From Clostridia bacterium (lineage in GTDB: Bacteria > Bacillota > Clostridia > Christensenellales > Borkfalkiaceae): a DNA stretch of 7,344 bases. Location of the stretch: positions 1 to 7,344 of the forward strand of contig JAIEAS010000164.1 of NCBI GenBank assembly GCA_029071285.1, in the 5' to 3' direction. The notes under the pieces are model-generated. The model saw nothing but the letters and a program-made list of their open reading frames with translations, was not told the origin of the DNA and searched no databases. Both the position numbers and the translations under genes were made by a program. The stretch's first letter is position 1. Every line of letters starts with the position of its first letter. Below are positions 4,467 through 7,344 of the stretch, one piece after another.

Positions 4467-6054
4467 CTTTTATTCTCCTAAGTTTTATTCTCAGTGAAGT
4501 CAATATTACCGTACAGCCCAGCGTTACTGCGCAGCCCGCCGCGCAGATTGCGATAAGCAAATCGTACCCTTCGAACTCTTCCGCCGTTGTAACTGCGGTA
4601 ACCGTTCCGCCGGCAGGATTGTAGCTGTAAAATCTTACCTCTTCGCCGTTGATATCAAATACGCCTACCTTCTCGCTGTCGAACTCGTATTCGTTACGGT
4701 AGCGGCGCGAAGTTACGTCGTTAATCTCAACCTCTACTGCGACGGTATCGAGAGTGCCCTCGTCGCCGTCGACGTAATAGCCGTAGTAATAGTTGTACGC
4801 GCCGTACTTCTGAATCTGCACGACATAGCTTAAAATTAACTGTCCTTTATCTTCGTCGAACACCCTGCGCTCTTCGAAGTTCTGTCCGTCGGGGTTGTAA
4901 GCTCTGTCGCCGTCGTATTCGCTGAAATCAAGTCCGTTTTGCAGATAGGAAATAAAATCTTCCTTCGAGTCGAACTCAACCTGTTCGTAATCCATTCCTA
5001 TCGGCATTGCGCAGAATAATAGCGCAAGCACAGCAAGTACGGTTTCCGCAAGTGAAAAAGTCAGGTTTGCGGCGTTGGTAAAGCGCATCCGCTCGCCCAT
5101 TTCCTTGGCGCGCTTTATAATATCCTCGTTGAACGCCGTAAGATCCGTTTCGGCGGCAAGAGTTTTTACGCGAGATAAGTGAACGATTGCAATGGAAATT
5201 CCGCCCGCTACTATTACGCAGCAGACTATGTCCAGCACCTGCCACCAGCCGTCTATCGGCAAATCCCAGCAGATATGCAGTCCCATACTCACAAGTATCA
5301 TAAAGAAGAAACTGAACGAGCGGAAGGGATTTTTTATATACGAATACGCCCAGCCGATTGCACCCGTCCACAGAATGTGCGTGCAAAAGGACGAAAAGCC
5401 TCTGTCTACGAAGAGCGCGACAGTCGCCTGAATATCACTGCTATAAAATGCAATATATTTATCCGAGTAATAGAAAATATAACCCATATCCTCTATTACA
5501 GAAAAGCCCGCGCCGACAGTTGCCGCGATTAAAAAGCAGGCGTAAGGATTTTTCTGCTTTAAAACAGTAATCATCAGAAGTGCGGGAACCGCCTTTGCAA
5601 GCTCTTCAGTAACACCCGCTTCCACTGCCGAAAGCCACGGGTTTTTTACGGGAAGAAGTCCGTATACCACCTGCGAGATAAGCCCCGCAACCGTGCCGCC
5701 GCCGACGAGGATTGCGATTATTAAAAACAGACTTATATCGCGCTTGGGGTACATCTCGTAAATAAGAATTATAAAGGGCACGGTGAAGGTTATTCCGCCC
5801 AGAAAGGTTACCGAAGGTATGTATAAATCGTTTTTGGTAAGCCGCAAAACGAGGGTGTTTACCGTAAATAAAATCAGAAGAGCGAAAAAGGCGCGCACGT
5901 AAAGCCACGGGAACGCACCGCTGATTCCCGTCGTGTCATCCGTCAGTCCGCGCGAAAAAATCTCCCTGTACTCCGCCTTTGAGCGGGCACGGAAGGTTTC
6001 CTTGAAAAAGTATACGAATTTCGCGCGCGCAATCGCGCTTTTACTCTTGCCCAT
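4450..6054 (-). CDS. PrsW-like intramembrane metalloprotease with a large extracytoplasmic C-terminal extension
   Basis: This is a 534-aa polytopic membrane protein. The core (about 50-295) has roughly eight hydrophobic segments and the PrsW-family (CAAX-protease-like) signature residues: EAGVTEELAKA with E150-E151, GAGFSVIEDMGY with E188, THILWTGAIGW with H226, and GLHICWD with H260 and D264. The glutamates and histidines are the expected metal and catalytic residues. In B. subtilis PrsW performs site-1 cleavage of an anti-sigma factor, but PrsW-like proteins are diverse and no anti-sigma or sigma gene is present here, so the substrate is unknown. The usual core is about 220 aa. This protein adds about 45 N-terminal residues, a cytoplasmic-looking charged stretch (293-328), a transmembrane segment (about 333-352), a predicted outside domain (353-497) that is acidic and Tyr-rich around 418-427, a last transmembrane segment (about 498-520) and a basic tail. 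The ATG overlaps the mtaB stop by 14 nt. Its nearest GGAG is 15 nt upstream, too far to be effective, so translation is probably coupled. Confidence 0.82.
   Translation of the reverse strand: MGKSKSAIARAKFVYFFKETFRARSKAEYREIFSRGLTDDTTGISGAFPWLYVRAFFALLILFTVNTLVLRLTKNDLYIPSVTFLGGITFTVPFIILIYEMYPKRDISLFLIIAILVGGGTVAGLISQVVYGLLPVKNPWLSAVEAGVTEELAKAVPALLMITVLKQKNPYACFLIAATVGAGFSVIEDMGYIFYYSDKYIAFYSSDIQATVALFVDRGFSSFCTHILWTGAIGWAYSYIKNPFRSFSFFFMILVSMGLHICWDLPIDGWWQVLDIVCCVIVAGGISIAIVHLSRVKTLAAETDLTAFNEDIIKRAKEMGERMRFTNAANLTFSLAETVLAVLALLFCAMPIGMDYEQVEFDSKEDFISYLQNGLDFSEYDGDRAYNPDGQNFEERRVFDEDKGQLILSYVVQIQKYGAYNYYYGYYVDGDEGTLDTVAVEVEINDVTSRRYRNEYEFDSEKVGVFDINGEEVRFYSYNPAGGTVTAVTTAEEFEGYDLLIAICAAGCAVTLGCTVILTSLRIKLRRIKDEERQ
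4475..4479 (-). promoter_or_regulatory. HIT-gene ribosome binding site inside the prsW-like coding region
   Basis: On the minus strand AGGAG lies 8 nt before the HIT ATG at 4466 and fully within the last codons of the prsW-like gene. It lets ribosomes reload before the upstream stop codon at 4450-4452 and supports the 17-nt gene overlap. Confidence 0.8.
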
Positions 6055-7255
6055 TAATTTGCGCCAGAACTCCGTCTTTATATAAACTCAATAATTTTAC
6101 TCTGTATTTTCTGCCCGAACAAAGTTCGCCCTTAACGTACACGCGGATATAGTTGCCCGTGTACCCGCAGGTTGCGCCGTCCGAGTATTCTTCGGCGATA
6201 ATAACCTGTTCGCTTCCCAAAAATTTACGCGCGAATTTATCCGCCGCCTCTTTTCCCGCCTGCAAAAGTTTATGCAGTCTTTGCGACTTTATATCGGGCG
6301 GAATATCCTTAAGTCTGAACGCCGCCGTTCCCTCGCGCGGTGAATACGCAAACGCGTGAACGCGGGCGAAGCCCGCTTCTTTTATTATGGAAAGGCTCTC
6401 CGCGAAATCCCCGTCCGTTTCGGTTGCGAAGCCCGCGATTATATCCGTCGTGATTGCGGCGTCGTGGAATGCTCTGTAAATAGCCCTGCACTTTTCAAGG
6501 TACTGCGCCCTCGTGTAGTGCCTGTTCATTGCCTTTAACACGCGGTCGCTTCCGCTCTGCAACGACAGATGAAACTGCGGCGCAAAGTCCTTTAAGCCCT
6601 TTAACGCCTGCAAAAATTCGTCGGTTACAGCCGAGCACTCCAAAGAACCAAGCCGCACCCTTTTATCAACGCCGTGCAAAGCGCAAATCAGCCGCGGAAG
6701 TCCGCCCTCGTACGACGAGATATTAATTCCGTTTAAAACTATCTCGGGGCTTTGAACGCCCTTCACTTCTTCAACGATATCTTCAACCGTGCGCGAAGCT
6801 TCTCTGCCGCGAAGATAGGGTATAATGCAATACGAACAGAAGTTGTTGCAGCCGTCCTGAATTTTTATAAACGCTCTGCTTTTGACCTGCTTGGGGTAAT
6901 AAAAGCCCGCGGCTTTTCCGCCGAAAATGCGGCAGAATTCCTCAACGACAAGCTGTTTTTTGCGCGCGCCGCAGACGAAGGTTACGCCCTTTTCCTCAAA
7001 GCTTTGCGGGTTCTTTTCGGACGCGCAGCCGCAGACGAAGATTTTTGCGTCGGGGTTGAATTTCCGCACTCTTGCAATAAGCTGGCGGCTCTTTTTTTCC
7101 GCCTCGCGCGTGACCGCGCAGGTGTTTAAAACGTAAGCTTCGGCGTACTCCAGTTTGTCGCCGACTTCCCAGCCCATATCTTCAAGCGCGGACATTATGG
7201 ACGCCGACTCAACCTCGTTCACCTTACAGCCGAGCGTGAACAACACCGCTTTCAT
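6041..7255 (-). CDS. mtaB: tRNA t6A37 methylthiotransferase MtaB
   Basis: This 404-aa radical SAM enzyme should convert N6-threonylcarbamoyladenosine at position 37 of ANN-decoding tRNAs to its 2-methylthio form (ms2t6A), which stabilises codon-anticodon pairing. The N-terminal UPF0004 domain has the MtaB-type start TLGCKVNEVES (C10), VLNTCAVTREAEKKSRQ (C46) and the GC motif (C77), the expected ligands of the auxiliary 4Fe-4S cluster; an extra cysteine, C75, lies beside C77. The radical SAM motif CNNFCSYC gives C136, C140 and C143. LSLQSGSDRVLKAMNRHYT (230-248) is the typical later barrel element. A TRAM domain for RNA binding fills about 340-400. TLGCKVN separates MtaB from MiaB and RimO. 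At 404 aa it is shorter than B. subtilis MtaB (YqeV, about 450 aa), without visible loss of a motif. Its ATG overlaps the rsmE stop as ATGA (7252-7255), with a modest GGTGAG site 5 nt upstream. Confidence 0.94.
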   Translation of the reverse strand: MKAVLFTLGCKVNEVESASIMSALEDMGWEVGDKLEYAEAYVLNTCAVTREAEKKSRQLIARVRKFNPDAKIFVCGCASEKNPQSFEEKGVTFVCGARKKQLVVEEFCRIFGGKAAGFYYPKQVKSRAFIKIQDGCNNFCSYCIIPYLRGREASRTVEDIVEEVKGVQSPEIVLNGINISSYEGGLPRLICALHGVDKRVRLGSLECSAVTDEFLQALKGLKDFAPQFHLSLQSGSDRVLKAMNRHYTRAQYLEKCRAIYRAFHDAAITTDIIAGFATETDGDFAESLSIIKEAGFARVHAFAYSPREGTAAFRLKDIPPDIKSQRLHKLLQAGKEAADKFARKFLGSEQVIIAEEYSDGATCGYTGNYIRVYVKGELCSGRKYRVKLLSLYKDGVLAQINGQE

Positions 7256-7344
7256 CTGAGCTCACCGAGCGCGAACGCCGCCAGTGCGGTAAGCGAAATT
7301 GCGGCGGTTTCCGCGCGTAAAATGCGCTTGCCTAAGGTAATCTG
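7252..7344 (-). CDS. rsmE: 16S rRNA m3U1498 methyltransferase RsmE, C-terminal end (partial)
   Basis: Only the last 30 codons and the stop are inside the window; the gene continues past the right edge. The visible residues start QITLGKRILRAETAAIS, the highly conserved end of RsmE (usually LG.RILR.ETA), part of the SPOUT-fold trefoil knot that binds S-adenosylmethionine. The family methylates N3 of U1498 in 16S rRNA. Its TGA stop overlaps the mtaB start by 4 nt, and rsmE-mtaB adjacency is a common clostridial arrangement. The promoter of this operon must lie outside the window. Confidence 0.92.
   Translation of the reverse strand, partial: QITLGKRILRAETAAISLTALAAFALGELR

Noticed and set aside
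4976..5386. 136-codon open frame on the minus strand within the prsW-like gene
   Set aside because: It is an alternative frame inside a gene with conserved catalytic motifs, and its translation is low-complexity and unconvincing.
6752..7129. 125-codon open frame on the plus strand opposite mtaB
   Set aside because: It is entirely antisense to the conserved UPF0004 and radical SAM regions of mtaB and shows no recognisable domain.

Overview
The window looks like chromosomal DNA from a Clostridia-type member of the Firmicutes (Bacillota), possibly an uncultured gut lineage. The evidence is a set of Gram-positive-style families (PgcA-like phosphoglucomutase, a YafY-type WYL regulator, a PrsW-like protease), purine-rich Shine-Dalgarno sites, and the clostridial rsmE-mtaB-hit gene order. 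The lineage is inferred from gene content and style only. No mobile element, CRISPR array, tRNA or rRNA was seen.

Layout. Positions 1-84 hold the terminator of an unseen upstream gene, overlapped by a near-consensus promoter that should drive the phosphoglucomutase gene (85-1806, +). A shared bidirectional terminator separates that gene from a convergent gene for a 281-aa multi-pass membrane protein of the DUF2238/YjdF type (1849-2694, -). Positions 2695-3172 look empty at first, but on the minus strand they encode two very small overlapping ORFs: a 58-codon ORF with a strong ribosome binding site, and a 24-codon hydrophobic peptide ORF joined to it by an ATGA overlap and followed one base later by a terminator-like hairpin. 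This small unit is divergent from a WYL-domain transcriptional regulator gene (best start 3173, ends 4093, +). The regulator promoter contains a TGACA-N5-TGTCA inverted repeat, a plausible operator for it.

A second bidirectional terminator (4092-4126) separates the regulator from a minus-strand operon that runs in from beyond the right edge: rsmE (only its C-terminal end is present), mtaB, a prsW-like protease gene, and a HIT-family gene. All three junctions in this operon are overlaps (4, 14 and 17 nt), so translation is probably coupled. rsmE and mtaB modify rRNA and tRNA, and HIT proteins act on nucleotide conjugates. The membrane protease is the odd member: it is about twice the usual size of its family because it carries an extra extracytoplasmic domain of about 145 residues flanked by transmembrane segments.

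Most of the window is housekeeping. The parts most worth a second look are the two-peptide unit opposite the WYL regulator, the enlarged PrsW-like protein and its unusual position, and the insertion in the DUF2238-like protein.
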